A stretch of DNA of 64,000 nt from DASUPK01 sp963747425. Its GTDB lineage: Bacteria; Actinomycetota; Thermoleophilia; Solirubrobacterales; 70-9. The stretch is from NCBI GenBank assembly GCA_963747425.1, contig CAVVFJ010000012.1, positions 186,001 through 250,000 on the forward strand, given 5' to 3'. Shown piece by piece: positions 50,167 through 60,065 of the stretch. The notes beneath the pieces are model-generated. The model made no database searches. It saw nothing but the letters and a program-made list of their open reading frames with translations, and was not told where the DNA came from. The translations under genes were made by a program, and so were the position numbers. How positions within the stretch are numbered: position 1 is the first letter of the stretch; each line of letters opens with the position of its first letter.

Positions 50167-50419
50167 GGAGGCGGCAGTATGGCAATGACGCGAGGGTTGA
50201 CGGGGGTCACGCGTGTACGCGGGGGCGCTGCAGGCCGAGCTGGGCGCTGCACGCGGCCGAAGCGGGTAGTGGTTGCTACCCGCGAGGGTGCGGGTGGCGA
50301 TCCAGCGACGGCATGCGGCGTCATCCGCGTGCGCGGATGACCCACGTCAGCCCTCTAGCATTGGGCTCTCACTTGGGAACAGCGCGCGGACTCGCCCGCG
50401 CGCCAGACGAAAGGCGCAG
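50167..50419. other. Intergenic region between pepA and thiolase with an 8-bp inverted repeat
   Basis: No convincing gene. The open frame running into the thiolase from 50273 looks non-coding. A perfect inverted repeat GCGGGTAG-N6-CTACCCGC lies at 50262-50283, with no T-run, so an operator is more likely than a terminator. Promoters for both divergent genes must lie here but are not obvious. Confidence 0.4.
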
Positions 50420-51604
50420 ATGTCGAAGACGGTCATCCTCTCCACCGCCAGAACCCCCTTCGGGAAGATGGGCGGTGGGCTCTCGTCCCTCGATGCCACC
50501 GACCTGGGCGGCACGGCGATCTCGGAGGCGCTCGACCGCGCCGACGTGAAGGCCGACGAGGTCCAGGGCGTCGTCTACGGACAGGTGCTCCAGGCGGGCC
50601 AGGGCCAGATCCCCTCGCGCCAGGCCCAGATCAAGGCCGGGATCCCGAAGGAGGTCCCCTCGGAGACGATCAACAAGGTCTGCGCCTCCAGCATGCGGGC
50701 AATCGGCCTGGCCGATCAGGCGATCCGCGCTGACGACCTCGAGATCGGAGTGGCCGGGGGCATGGAGTCGATGAGCCAGGCCCCGTACCTGCTGCCCGGC
50801 GCCCGCTTCGGCTTCCGCATGGGGGACGTGACCGCGATCGACGCGATGACACACGACGGGCTCACGAACCCCTTCACCGAGAAGCAGATGATCAACGAGG
50901 CCAGCGAGGTCTCCAACGAGGTCGAGATCACGCGCGCCGACATGGACCGCTTCGCGGAGCGCTCCCACCAGCTCGCCCACAAGGCGACGGAGGACGGCAA
51001 GCTCGCCGAGGAGATCGTCACGGTCACGGTCAAGTCGCGCAAGGGCGAGAACGAGGTCGCCGCGGACGAGGCGATCCGGCCGGACACGACCCTCGAGGTG
51101 CTCTCCAAGCTCAAGGCGGTCGGCGGCGATGACGCCACTCACACCGCCGGCAACTCGCCCGGGGTGAACGACGGCGCCGGCGCCGTCGTGGTCGCCTCGG
51201 ACGAGTGGGCGAAGCAGAACGGCAAGAGCGCGATCGCGACCGTGCTCGCGTACGGTCAGGTGGCCGACGACTTCGCCTACCTCGCCAGGACGCCCGCCGG
51301 TGCGGCGATGCAGGCGCTCGAGAAGATCGGCAAGAAGCCGGGCGACGTCGATCTCTGGGAGATCAACGAGGCCTTTGCCTCGGTCGCGATCAACTCGGTG
51401 CGGATGCTCGAGGTCGACGAGGACAAGGTGAACGTCAACGGCGGAGCGATCGCGCTCGGCCACCCGATCGGCGCCTCCGGCGCCCGCATCGTCGGCGCTC
51501 TCGTGCACGAGCTGCGCCGCCGCGGCGGCGGTCTCGGCTGCGCGGCGATCTGCTCAGGCGGCGGCCAGGGCGACGCCATCGTGGTCGAGGTCAACGGGGG
51601 CTAG
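50420..51604 (+). CDS. Acetyl-CoA C-acyltransferase (thiolase)
   Basis: 394 residues from ATG 50420. Type II thiolase: the active-site Cys is in INKVCASSMRAIGLADQAIR (about residue 89), the second signature NVNGGAIALGHPIGASGARI and the last, CAAICSGGGQGDAIVVEVNG, carries the C-terminal Cys. It carries out Claisen condensation or thiolysis of 3-ketoacyl-CoA, the last step of beta-oxidation or the first of acetoacetyl-CoA synthesis. No partner hydratase-dehydrogenase is adjacent. Confidence 0.93.
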   Translation: MSKTVILSTARTPFGKMGGGLSSLDATDLGGTAISEALDRADVKADEVQGVVYGQVLQAGQGQIPSRQAQIKAGIPKEVPSETINKVCASSMRAIGLADQAIRADDLEIGVAGGMESMSQAPYLLPGARFGFRMGDVTAIDAMTHDGLTNPFTEKQMINEASEVSNEVEITRADMDRFAERSHQLAHKATEDGKLAEEIVTVTVKSRKGENEVAADEAIRPDTTLEVLSKLKAVGGDDATHTAGNSPGVNDGAGAVVVASDEWAKQNGKSAIATVLAYGQVADDFAYLARTPAGAAMQALEKIGKKPGDVDLWEINEAFASVAINSVRMLEVDEDKVNVNGGAIALGHPIGASGARIVGALVHELRRRGGGLGCAAICSGGGQGDAIVVEVNGG

Positions 51605-51640
51605 TCGTCCCGCGTCCCGGCCCCGGCTAGGCTCCGGGCG

Positions 51641-52429
51641 ATGCCTGGAGCAGCCTTCTTCGACCTCGACAAGACGCTGATGGCCGGCTCGTCCGGCATG
51701 GTCTTCGCGCGGGTCGCCAACCAGCGTGGCTTCGTTCCTCGCCGCCAGCTCGCGAAGTGGGGCTGGGACCACCTCCGCTACCGCCTGCGCGGCTCGTCCG
51801 ACGAGCAGACGAACGCAGTCCTCGACGTCGCCAAGCGGATATTCGCCGAGATCCCCGAGCGCGACGTCGAGCGCATGGCGCCTGCGGTGCTCGCCGGGAT
51901 CCTGCCGCGCATCTACCCGCAGATGCTCGACGAGGTGCATCGCCACCAGGACGAGGGCCGCGCCACCTTCATCGTCAGCGCGGCCGGCAACGACCTGGTC
52001 AAGGCGCTGGCCGCGGTCCTCGGCATGGAGGGCGGGATCGGGACCCGCTGGGGGGTGGGGGCGGATGGCAAGTACACCGGCGAGATGGATGGCCCCTTCG
52101 TCTACGGCGAGGGCAAGGTCGAGGCGATGCAGCGCTTCGCGAAGAAGCACGACATCGAAATGGAGGCCTCCTACGCGTATTCCGACTCGGCCAGCGACCT
52201 GCCGATGCTCCGGGCCGTCGGCCACGCCGTGGTGGTCAACCCCGACGCCGACCTGCTCGAGATCGCGCGGCGGGAGGGCTGGCGAGTGATGCGCTTCGAG
52301 AAGCTGGGCCGCAAGCTGGCGATCGCCGGCGCGACCGTGCTCGCCGCCGTGGGAGGGGCGGGCGCCCTGGCCAGCAGGCGTCGCCACAGCGGCCGGCTCG
52401 GCGGGGTCTCCGGCTCCCTGCGCCGCTAA
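51641..52429 (+). CDS. HAD-IB family phosphatase (SerB-like)
   Basis: 262 residues. HAD motif I FFDLDKTLMAGSSG is at residues 6-19, motif II in FIVSAAGNDLVKALAAVLGM and motif IV SYAYSDSASDLPMLRAVGHA. This is the subfamily IB phosphatase group related to SerB, common in actinobacteria (compare Rv0505c). A C-terminal hydrophobic helix (LAIAGATVLAAVGGAGALAS) and a basic end may anchor it to the membrane. The substrate is probably phosphoserine or a lipid phosphate; not determined. Confidence 0.85.
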   Translation: MPGAAFFDLDKTLMAGSSGMVFARVANQRGFVPRRQLAKWGWDHLRYRLRGSSDEQTNAVLDVAKRIFAEIPERDVERMAPAVLAGILPRIYPQMLDEVHRHQDEGRATFIVSAAGNDLVKALAAVLGMEGGIGTRWGVGADGKYTGEMDGPFVYGEGKVEAMQRFAKKHDIEMEASYAYSDSASDLPMLRAVGHAVVVNPDADLLEIARREGWRVMRFEKLGRKLAIAGATVLAAVGGAGALASRRRHSGRLGGVSGSLRR

Positions 52430-52533
52430 TCCAACTCCTCGTCAGTATTGGGTGCTCGCATGTGCGAGACTCGTGGGGTTCAAGCGCCTGGTCGGCGGGC
52501 AACGCCCGACGTCAGGCGTGGGATAGGAGAGCA

Positions 52534-53652
52534 GTGCCGAAAAGACAAGCCGGGGAATCCAGGGCCGGCAAAGCAAACGGGGGGAAGTCAGATCCTGATC
52601 TGACCCGTCTTGCCGAAGCTGCGGACGATGACGGCGCCGCAGCGTCCGACCAGAGCCGCTCCGACGCGGACCAGACGGCCTCCGACTCAGATCAGACCAC
52701 CTCCGACGTGGACCAGGAGCTTTCGGCCCGTGACCAGCAGGCCTCCAATCGAGACCAGCTGGCGTCGGACCGCGATCAGGCTGTATCCGACAGGGAGCTG
52801 TCGGAGCATCCCGGGACGGCTGCACAGGCGGTCCACGACGCGGGCCTCGCCGAGCGCCAGGAGGGGTCGGCGGACCGGAAGGAGGCGGCCCAGACTCGCT
52901 CGGCCGCCGCCGAGCGCCGCGCCCGCCAGGCGACCGAGCGCGACACGACCGCCTCCGGCCGCGACCAGACGGCGCGGGATCGTGACGGTGAGGCCGATCG
53001 GCGCGACCGCGAGTCGGCGAAGATCGAGCGGAAGATGGGGTCGCGCGGCTCACCGCTGCGCTCCGCCCTGGTCCACGCGGCCGAGATCCGCGCCCAGGCG
53101 GCGAGGGACCGCGCCCGGGCGGCGGATGACCGCGCCCAGGCGGCTGCGGACCGACAGCGCGCATCGGAGGAGCGCGAGGAGGCCTTGGCGGAGCTTCGTC
53201 GCGCGCATCTGGATGAGCTCACCGGCGCATTCAGGCGGGGATCCGGCGACGTGGCCCTCCAGGCCGAGATCGATCGCGCGCGGCGCGGCGATGGCCGCCT
53301 GGTGATGGCCTTCGTGGACGTCGATGGCCTCCGGGAGATCAACAATCGCGACGGCCACTCTGCCGGGGACAGGTTGCTTCGAGAGGTCGTCGCGGCGATG
53401 CGCTCGAAGATCCGCTCATACGAGCCGATCGTTCGCTTTGGCGGCGACGAGTTCGTTTGCGCCATGTCCAGTCTCGATCTGGATCAGGCTGAGGAGCGCT
53501 TCAGGACCGTCCAGGAGATGGTCGGAAAAGGCGACGGCGCGGTTTCCGTGGGGCTCGCGGAGCTGCGCCCGGACGAGACGCTCGATCAGCTGGTCGACAG
53601 GGCGGACGCCGCGCTCCTCGAGGCCCGCCGCGAGCGTTCGCCCCGAGGTTGA
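52534..53652 (+). CDS. Diguanylate cyclase with N-terminal heptad-repeat region (GGDEF)
   Basis: 372 residues from GTG 52534 (site GGATAGGAGAG). The C-terminal 170 residues are a GGDEF domain: HLDELTGAFRRGSGDVALQA, FVDVDGLREINNRDGHSAGD and the active RFGGDEFVCAM (about residue 300). It makes c-di-GMP. The upstream inhibitory-site position reads RSYE instead of RxxD, so product inhibition may be weak. There is no PAS, GAF or membrane segment. Instead residues about 35-92 are eight seven-residue repeats (SDxDQxx), followed by a long Arg/Ala/Glu coiled coil. A c-di-GMP riboswitch controls pilA in the same window. Confidence 0.88.
   Translation: MPKRQAGESRAGKANGGKSDPDLTRLAEAADDDGAAASDQSRSDADQTASDSDQTTSDVDQELSARDQQASNRDQLASDRDQAVSDRELSEHPGTAAQAVHDAGLAERQEGSADRKEAAQTRSAAAERRARQATERDTTASGRDQTARDRDGEADRRDRESAKIERKMGSRGSPLRSALVHAAEIRAQAARDRARAADDRAQAAADRQRASEEREEALAELRRAHLDELTGAFRRGSGDVALQAEIDRARRGDGRLVMAFVDVDGLREINNRDGHSAGDRLLREVVAAMRSKIRSYEPIVRFGGDEFVCAMSSLDLDQAEERFRTVQEMVGKGDGAVSVGLAELRPDETLDQLVDRADAALLEARRERSPRG
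52640..52803 (+). repeat. 21-bp in-frame tandem repeat encoding SDxDQxx
   Basis: About eight degenerate 21-bp units, each encoding Ser-(Asp/Ala/Asn)-x-Asp-Gln-x-x, for example SDADQTA, SDSDQTT, SDVDQEL, SNRDQLA and SDRDQAV. The exact seven-residue period suggests a coiled coil or zipper in the diguanylate cyclase. Confidence 0.7.
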
Positions 53653-53681
53653 CCGGCCTGGCAGCCGCTTAGACTTCCGCC

Positions 53682-55340
<1,659 letters not shown>

Positions 55341-55404
55341 CGATCCTCTCGCCGCTGGGGGAACCGGCGCGCGATTCGCGATGTAGTGCAATGCTCCCCC
55401 GCCG

Positions 55405-57624
55405 ATGGGGACGGGTTTGAGGGGTGTGACAGTCGTAGCGCTAGTGGTGGCGTGCCTCGCCGCCGTGCCGGCGGATGCCGCCAAGAAGGCTGCGCCCCAG
55501 CTCACGATCTCGGTGCTCTCGGGTCGAGCGGACCTGATCAGTGGTGGTTCGTCTCTAATCGAGATCGGGCTGCCACAGGGGGCCGATCCGCAGCGGGTGA
55601 AGATCCGGCTCGGCGGCCAGGACATCAGCAGTGTCTTCGCCGTGCGCTCCGACGGCCGCTTCTCGGGCCTGGTGAGCGGCCTGGCGTTGGGTCCCAATCA
55701 GCTCACCGCCACCCTGCCCGGCGCGACGGGAACCCAGATCACCCTCACCAACCACCCGATCGGGGGCCCGGTGATCTCCGGTCCGCAGCTCCAGCCGTGG
55801 CAATGCCAGTCCGAGGCAATCGACTCGCAGTGCAACCAGCCTCCGACATACCGATACGTCTACAAGTCCACCGATCCCACGAAGAGCGGCTTCCAGCCCT
55901 ACGACCCGTCCAGCCCGCCCTCAGACGTCGCCCAGACGACCACCGACCAGGGCTCGACGGTGCCGTTCATCGTCCGCATCGAGACGGGCTACATGGACCG
56001 CGACCAGTACCAGGTTGCCGCGCTCTTCCAGCCGGGCAAGCCGTGGACCACCTTCGACCCGCAGAAGCAGTTCAACCACAAGCTGCTGATCCTCCACGGG
56101 GTGAGCTGCGGGGTCGACTACGGGACCGGCGGCGCTCCTGACACCACCGGCAGCTCCTCACCGACGGGCGACGTCGGCCAATACGCGCTGGGAAGGGGCT
56201 TCGTGACCATGTCCACGGCGCTCGACCACAGCGGCCACAACTGCAATCTGCCGCTCCAGGCCGAGTCGCTGATCATGGCCAAGGAGTACCTCGTCAAGAA
56301 CTACGGCACGCTGCGCTACACGATCGGCACAGGCTGCTCGGGAGGGTCGCTGGCGGAGCAGTGGATCGCCAACGCCTATCCCGGCGTTTATCAGGGCATC
56401 CTCCCGACCTGCTCGTTCCCCGACGCGTGGGGCACCGCGACGCAGTTTCTCGACTACCACCTGCTGCTCTCCTACTTCACCGGCCCGTCCAAGTGGGGAT
56501 CGGGGGTCGTCTGGTCGCCGACGCAGATGGCGGACGTCGAGGGCCACGTGACGATCGTCAACTCGGAGGTCAGCGACAACGCCCAGTGGCACGTCGCCGT
56601 GCCCACTGACCCCTGCGCCGGCACCACCGACGAGACGCGTTACGACCCGCAGACCAACCCGGGCGGCGTGCGCTGCACGATCCAGGACGCGGCGATCAAC
56701 GTCTTCGGCCCAAACCCGCCCGCGACCTGGTCCGACAACGAGAAGCTCCTGGGACACGGGTTTGCCGTGCCGCCCATCGACAACGTCGGGGTGCAGTACG
56801 GCCTTGAGGCGCTTCAGAAGGGACAGATCACTGCGGCGCAGTTCGTTGACCTCAACGCCAAGATCGGCGGCCTGGACATCGACACCAATCCGATCCCCGA
56901 CCGCATCGACAGTGGCGCCGCGCCCTCGCTGGCCAACGCGTATCGCAGCGGCATGATCAACGAGACCAACAACCTGGACCGGACCGCGATCATCGACTGC
57001 CGAGGACCCGATCCGGGCGCGTTCCACGACGCCTACCGTGCCTTCGCCGTCCGGGCAAGGCTCGACCGCGAGCATGGGACCCACGCCAACCAGCTGATCT
57101 GGGAGGGACCCGCCCCGATCGTCGGCGACGCCCAGTGCGAGCACACCAGCTTCATCGCCATGGACCGGTGGCTCGCCGCCGTGGAGAAGGACACGAGCGG
57201 TGCCCCGCTCCCCCGGAAGCTGGTCAGTGACAAGCCGAGCGATCTCAGTGACCGCTGCTACGACGGCGCCGGTCAGAAGCTCACCGACGCGATCTGCGGC
57301 GAGGCCGTGGTGCCGATCTACGGCACGCCCCGAATGGTCTCCGGCGACGCGATCACCACCGACGCGAACAAGTGCCAGCTGAAGCCGCTGAGCCGAAGCG
57401 ACTACACAGTGGGCGTTGGTCCGCTCGCCGTGCCGGTGAGCTTCACCGACGCCGAGTGGGCGCGGCTTCAGGCCACCTTCCCCACGGGCGTCTGCGACTT
57501 CTCCAAGCCTGGGGTCTCCCAGCAGGGGGCGATCCCCTGGCAGACGTATCAGGACGCAAGCGGGTCGGTGATCTACGGCGGCACTCCGCTCGGGGGTCCC
57601 CCGGCCTCGCAGCCGCTTCCTTAG
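55405..57624 (+). CDS. Secreted alpha/beta-hydrolase-like protein (DUF6351-type)
   Basis: 739 residues. A signal peptide (GVTVVALVVACLAAVPADAA) directs export. An Ig-like first domain (ISGGSSLIEIGLPQGADPQR) precedes a large hydrolase-like domain with HKLLILHGVSCGVDYGTGG, LGRGFVTMSTALDHSGHNCN and the nucleophile-elbow-like GTGCSGGSLAEQWIANAYPG. This matches actinobacterial DUF6351 proteins, thought to be esterases or polymer depolymerases. Several cysteine pairs fit an extracellular protein. A terminator lies 36 bp after its stop. Confident as secreted; function inferred from fold-like motifs. Confidence 0.78.
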   Translation: MGTGLRGVTVVALVVACLAAVPADAAKKAAPQLTISVLSGRADLISGGSSLIEIGLPQGADPQRVKIRLGGQDISSVFAVRSDGRFSGLVSGLALGPNQLTATLPGATGTQITLTNHPIGGPVISGPQLQPWQCQSEAIDSQCNQPPTYRYVYKSTDPTKSGFQPYDPSSPPSDVAQTTTDQGSTVPFIVRIETGYMDRDQYQVAALFQPGKPWTTFDPQKQFNHKLLILHGVSCGVDYGTGGAPDTTGSSSPTGDVGQYALGRGFVTMSTALDHSGHNCNLPLQAESLIMAKEYLVKNYGTLRYTIGTGCSGGSLAEQWIANAYPGVYQGILPTCSFPDAWGTATQFLDYHLLLSYFTGPSKWGSGVVWSPTQMADVEGHVTIVNSEVSDNAQWHVAVPTDPCAGTTDETRYDPQTNPGGVRCTIQDAAINVFGPNPPATWSDNEKLLGHGFAVPPIDNVGVQYGLEALQKGQITAAQFVDLNAKIGGLDIDTNPIPDRIDSGAAPSLANAYRSGMINETNNLDRTAIIDCRGPDPGAFHDAYRAFAVRARLDREHGTHANQLIWEGPAPIVGDAQCEHTSFIAMDRWLAAVEKDTSGAPLPRKLVSDKPSDLSDRCYDGAGQKLTDAICGEAVVPIYGTPRMVSGDAITTDANKCQLKPLSRSDYTVGVGPLAVPVSFTDAEWARLQATFPTGVCDFSKPGVSQQGAIPWQTYQDASGSVIYGGTPLGGPPASQPLP

Positions 57625-57660
57625 CGGGGCGGCCGCCGAGGCTGCCGGCGTCCCAGACGC

Positions 57661-57690
57661 AAAGGGGCCGGCTTGCGCCGGCCCCTTCCA
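57661..57690. terminator. Bidirectional intrinsic terminator
   Basis: AAGGGGCCGGC-TTGC-GCCGGCCCCTT, a perfect 11-bp stem with a TTGC loop between two convergent genes (ends at 57624 and 57720). Confidence 0.85.
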
Positions 57691-57719
57691 CGGATGCGTA
57701 GGCTCGTAGCGGTTCCGCG

Positions 57720-58190
57720 TCAGCTCGGCGGAACGCCGTTCTGCAGACGCGACTTGACGCAATTCGCGTACACGGCGAGATGCTGATGCTCGGCGCTCCC
57801 GCCCGGCTTGATGTACATCCGGACGACGTAGCCGCCGCCGTTCGGGTACTGGTCGAGCACCTGATAGTCGGGCTGCGGGTCCATGGTGCCCTGGTTGCCC
57901 GGCTTGGGCGGCGCGTTGTCGGTCCACTTGAAACCGCCCGAGGTGGCCTTCTTGGCCAGCTCGCACTTGACGGTGTAGGTGTGGATGTCGTCGAACTTCG
58001 CCGAGGTGCCGGTGTCGTATGACTGGGCGGCGTACTGGATCACGCCGGTCCCGGCGAGCCGGTTGCGACTCGACCCGTCGAAGTCGGCGAGCTTGAGGGT
58101 GCCCGCGGCCACGGCCGTGCCAGTCACCGCCATCACCACCGCGACGATGCTGAGCAACAGGGCCGGACTTGGCCTTCGAAAGCGCTTCAT
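57720..58190 (-). CDS. Secreted hypothetical protein
   Basis: 156 residues from ATG 58190. A signal peptide (MKRFRRPSPALLLSIVAVVM, ending TAVAAG) is followed by TLKLADFDGSSRNRLAGTGV, a start common to a group of small exported actinobacterial proteins. The mature part is beta-rich with two cysteines (VKCELAKKATSGGFKW, YANCVKSRLQ) that could pair. The similar TVKCELAKKATSGGF-type segment occurs in other exported repeats of soil actinobacteria, but I cannot name a family. Upstream 58191-58344 shows nothing clear. Confidence 0.6.
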   Translation of the reverse strand: MKRFRRPSPALLLSIVAVVMAVTGTAVAAGTLKLADFDGSSRNRLAGTGVIQYAAQSYDTGTSAKFDDIHTYTVKCELAKKATSGGFKWTDNAPPKPGNQGTMDPQPDYQVLDQYPNGGGYVVRMYIKPGGSAEHQHLAVYANCVKSRLQNGVPPS

Positions 58191-58344
58191 CGTCTGCCTT
58201 TCTGTCGACTGCTCGTTCCTTGGCGGACCGTTCAGGTCGCCATATGACGAAACCGATGAAAGGCCGCACTGTTGCGCTCGACGACGCGATGGTGTCACTG
58301 CGGTGACTCGCGGCGCCCGGCCTGCCCGCCTCCTGCGCGCTCCG

Positions 58345-58578
58345 CTAGGCGGCGTGCTTCCGGGACTCGACGATCACGATGACCTCGCCGACGGGGCCGA
58401 GCTCGGACCCCGCGAGGAACATGCGGCCGATGCCGCGCCGCTCGGATTCGGTCCGGGCGACGGCACAGGCATCGTCGTGATCGAGACCGCTCGCCAGCAC
58501 CCTCTCGCCATGCATGCGATCTAGAAAGAGAACGTCGTACAAAGCTGCGCCTCCAGTTGAACCGATTCCCCTATTCAC
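58345..58578 (-). CDS. Small conserved-looking cytoplasmic protein
   Basis: 77 residues. The core, ALYDVLFLDRMHGERVLASG, then LDHDDACAVARTESERRGIG and GEVIVIVESRK, has the alternating pattern of a small alpha/beta protein and codon use typical of the genome. The first 11 residues may not be translated: a TTG (LYDVLF) is an alternative start. No family is recognised. It is divergent from the B12-binding subunit gene with an inverted repeat between them. Confidence 0.45.
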   Translation of the reverse strand: MNRGIGSTGGAALYDVLFLDRMHGERVLASGLDHDDACAVARTESERRGIGRMFLAGSELGPVGEVIVIVESRKHAA

Positions 58579-58611
58579 TTGTCGTTCTCGTATCGGAATA
58601 CCGCGCTGGAA

Positions 58612-58640
58612 ACCGTAGAAACTTCCTGTTCAACTACGGT
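58612..58640. promoter_or_regulatory. 7-bp inverted repeat between divergent genes
   Basis: ACCGTAG-N15-CTACGGT lies between the small gene (start 58578) and the B12-binding subunit (start 58674). It is perfectly palindromic with AT-rich flanks. It could be an operator or an mRNA hairpin for the mutase subunit. Confidence 0.4.
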
Positions 58641-58673
58641 TAAGTCGCCATCGAACCATCGGATCACTGAATA

Positions 58674-59102
58674 GTGCCGACCGACACCGTCAGAAAAATC
58701 CGGATCGTGGTCGCCAAGCCCGGGCTTGACGGTCACGACCGCGGGGCGAAGATCATCGCCCGCGCACTGCGTGACGCGGGCATGGAGGTGATCTACACGG
58801 GCCTGCACCAGACGCCCGAGCAGATCGCCGAGACGGCGATCCAGGAGGACGCCGATGCGGTCGGCCTCTCGATCCTCTCCGGCGCGCACATGACCCTGGT
58901 GCCGCGGGTGGTCGAGCTCCTCTCCGAGCAGGGCGCCGAGGACGTGGTCGTCACCGTAGGCGGCACGATTCCCGCGGATGACATCCCCGAGCTCAAGAAG
59001 CTCGGCGTCGCGGAGGTGTTCACGCCCGGCGCGCCCACCGACGAGATCGTCGAGTTCGTTGAGCGGGCGGTCGCTAGCCGCGGCCAGGCCGCCCGCTCTT
59101 GA
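58674..59102 (+). CDS. Acyl-CoA mutase small subunit, B12-binding domain
   Basis: 142 residues from GTG 58674. A complete cobalamin-binding domain: VVAKPGLDGHDRGAKIIARA (about residues 13-32) holds the DxHxxG motif whose His ligates cobalt, followed by GLSILSGAHMTLVPRVVELL (SxL motif) and VTVGGTIPADDIPELKKLGV (GG motif). It pairs with the large subunit at 53682; the two are 3.3 kb apart and not in one operon, unlike most split mutases. MeaB is the chaperone. Confidence 0.92.
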   Translation: MPTDTVRKIRIVVAKPGLDGHDRGAKIIARALRDAGMEVIYTGLHQTPEQIAETAIQEDADAVGLSILSGAHMTLVPRVVELLSEQGAEDVVVTVGGTIPADDIPELKKLGVAEVFTPGAPTDEIVEFVERAVASRGQAARS

Positions 59103-59103
59103 A

Positions 59104-59122
59104 GCGGCGGCGTAGCCGCCGC
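59104..59122 (+). terminator. GC-rich hairpin after the mutase subunit
   Basis: GCGGCGGC-GTA-GCCGCCGC, an 8-bp perfect stem two bases after the stop codon. No T-run follows, so it may be a weak terminator or an mRNA-stabilising hairpin. Confidence 0.4.
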
Positions 59123-59173
59123 GCCTGATGTAGGCGGCCGCTCGCCGCGGCGATCTGATGGCGAAGCCGTCTG

Positions 59174-59398
59174 TTAGTAGCCGTACCCGCCACCGCTCGA
59201 GCTGCTGGTGCCGCCCGCGGCGGTGCCGCCGGTCGTCGCGGTCGCACCACCCTGGGCGCTGCCGGCGTTGGTGGCTGCTGGGGTGCTGGGGCTCGCGGAG
59301 GTGCTCGAGCTTTCGTTGCTGCTGCCGCAGGCCGCCAGCCCGATGGCGAGTGCGCCAGCACAGGCCCCGGCGAGAATCAAGCGATGTATGCGCTTCAA
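59174..59398 (-). CDS. Small lipoprotein, Ser/Thr/Gly-rich
   Basis: 74 residues from a likely TTG at 59398 (KRIHRLILAGACAGALAIGL), preceded by AAAGGAG. The lipobox LAAC (IGLAACGSS) predicts lipidation and outer-face anchoring. The mature part is low-complexity Ser/Thr/Ala/Gly ending in GGGYGY. The frame extending to 59569 is less likely. It is divergent from the ECF sigma gene and may be a target or sensor of it, which is inference. Confidence 0.6.
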   Translation of the reverse strand: MKRIHRLILAGACAGALAIGLAACGSSNESSSTSASPSTPAATNAGSAQGGATATTGGTAAGGTSSSSGGGYGY

Positions 59399-59507
59399 GA
59401 GGGCTCCTTTACCGTGGAGGAATCGTTTCTTGTCCCCGCTCACACGTATTACGCCCTGGACGGCAGGCGGGATTGCGTCAATCCCAGGCGGCGATTCAAA
59501 CGTAGGA

Positions 59508-60065
59508 ATGGATGTGGACCCCTCCGACGAGGCACTGCTCGCCGGCTTCGCGACCGGTGACCCGCGCACGGCGGCGGCGTTCGTTCGCCGCTTTCAGGGG
59601 CGCGTGTATGGCCTGGCGATGACGATCGTCCGCCAGCCGCCGATCGCGGAGGAGGTCGCCCAGGAGACCTTCGTCCGGGTCTACCGGCACGCCGGCAACT
59701 ACGACGCCCGCAAGGGCCGAGTCTCGACCTGGCTTCTCTCCATCGCCCGCAACCTCGCGATCGACGTGACCCGGATGAAGCGCCTCGACCCGGTCGATCC
59801 CGAGGTGATCGCGGCCGAGCTGTCGATCGAGAACCAGACCCCCGGGGCGGACGAGGCGGGCCTGCAGCCGGATGAGCGCGACCAGTTGCGCTCGGCGATC
59901 ACCAAGCTTCCCGACGACCAGCGCCGCGCCCTGGTCCTCTCCGCCTACATGGGGCGGACGGCGCGAGAGATCAGCGATCTCGACGATGTTCCGCTCGGCA
60001 CAGTCAAGACCCGGATCCGGACGGCGATGCTCAAGCTGCGCGAGGAGCTGGAGGTCCTGGAGTGA
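59508..60065 (+). CDS. ECF-type RNA polymerase sigma factor
   Basis: 185 residues from ATG 59508. Region 2 is ALLAGFATGDPRTAAAFVRR then GLAMTIVRQPPIAEEVAQET, with VSTWLLSIARNLAIDVTRMK. Region 4 is TKLPDDQRRALVLSAYMGRT with the HTH AREISDLDDVPLGTVKTRIR. There is no region 1 or 3, as in ECF factors. The next gene is its anti-sigma factor (1-bp overlap). Targets are unknown; extracytoplasmic stress is the usual signal. Confidence 0.92.
   Translation: MDVDPSDEALLAGFATGDPRTAAAFVRRFQGRVYGLAMTIVRQPPIAEEVAQETFVRVYRHAGNYDARKGRVSTWLLSIARNLAIDVTRMKRLDPVDPEVIAAELSIENQTPGADEAGLQPDERDQLRSAITKLPDDQRRALVLSAYMGRTAREISDLDDVPLGTVKTRIRTAMLKLREELEVLE

Noticed and set aside
55401..55410. GCCGATGGGG before the DUF6351-type gene as a promoter
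   Set aside because: It overlaps the start codon and has no upstream element.
59104..59160. GC-rich repeats after the mutase small subunit as a riboswitch or REP element
   Set aside because: Only a simple 8-bp hairpin with no conserved core; best explained as a terminator-like stem.
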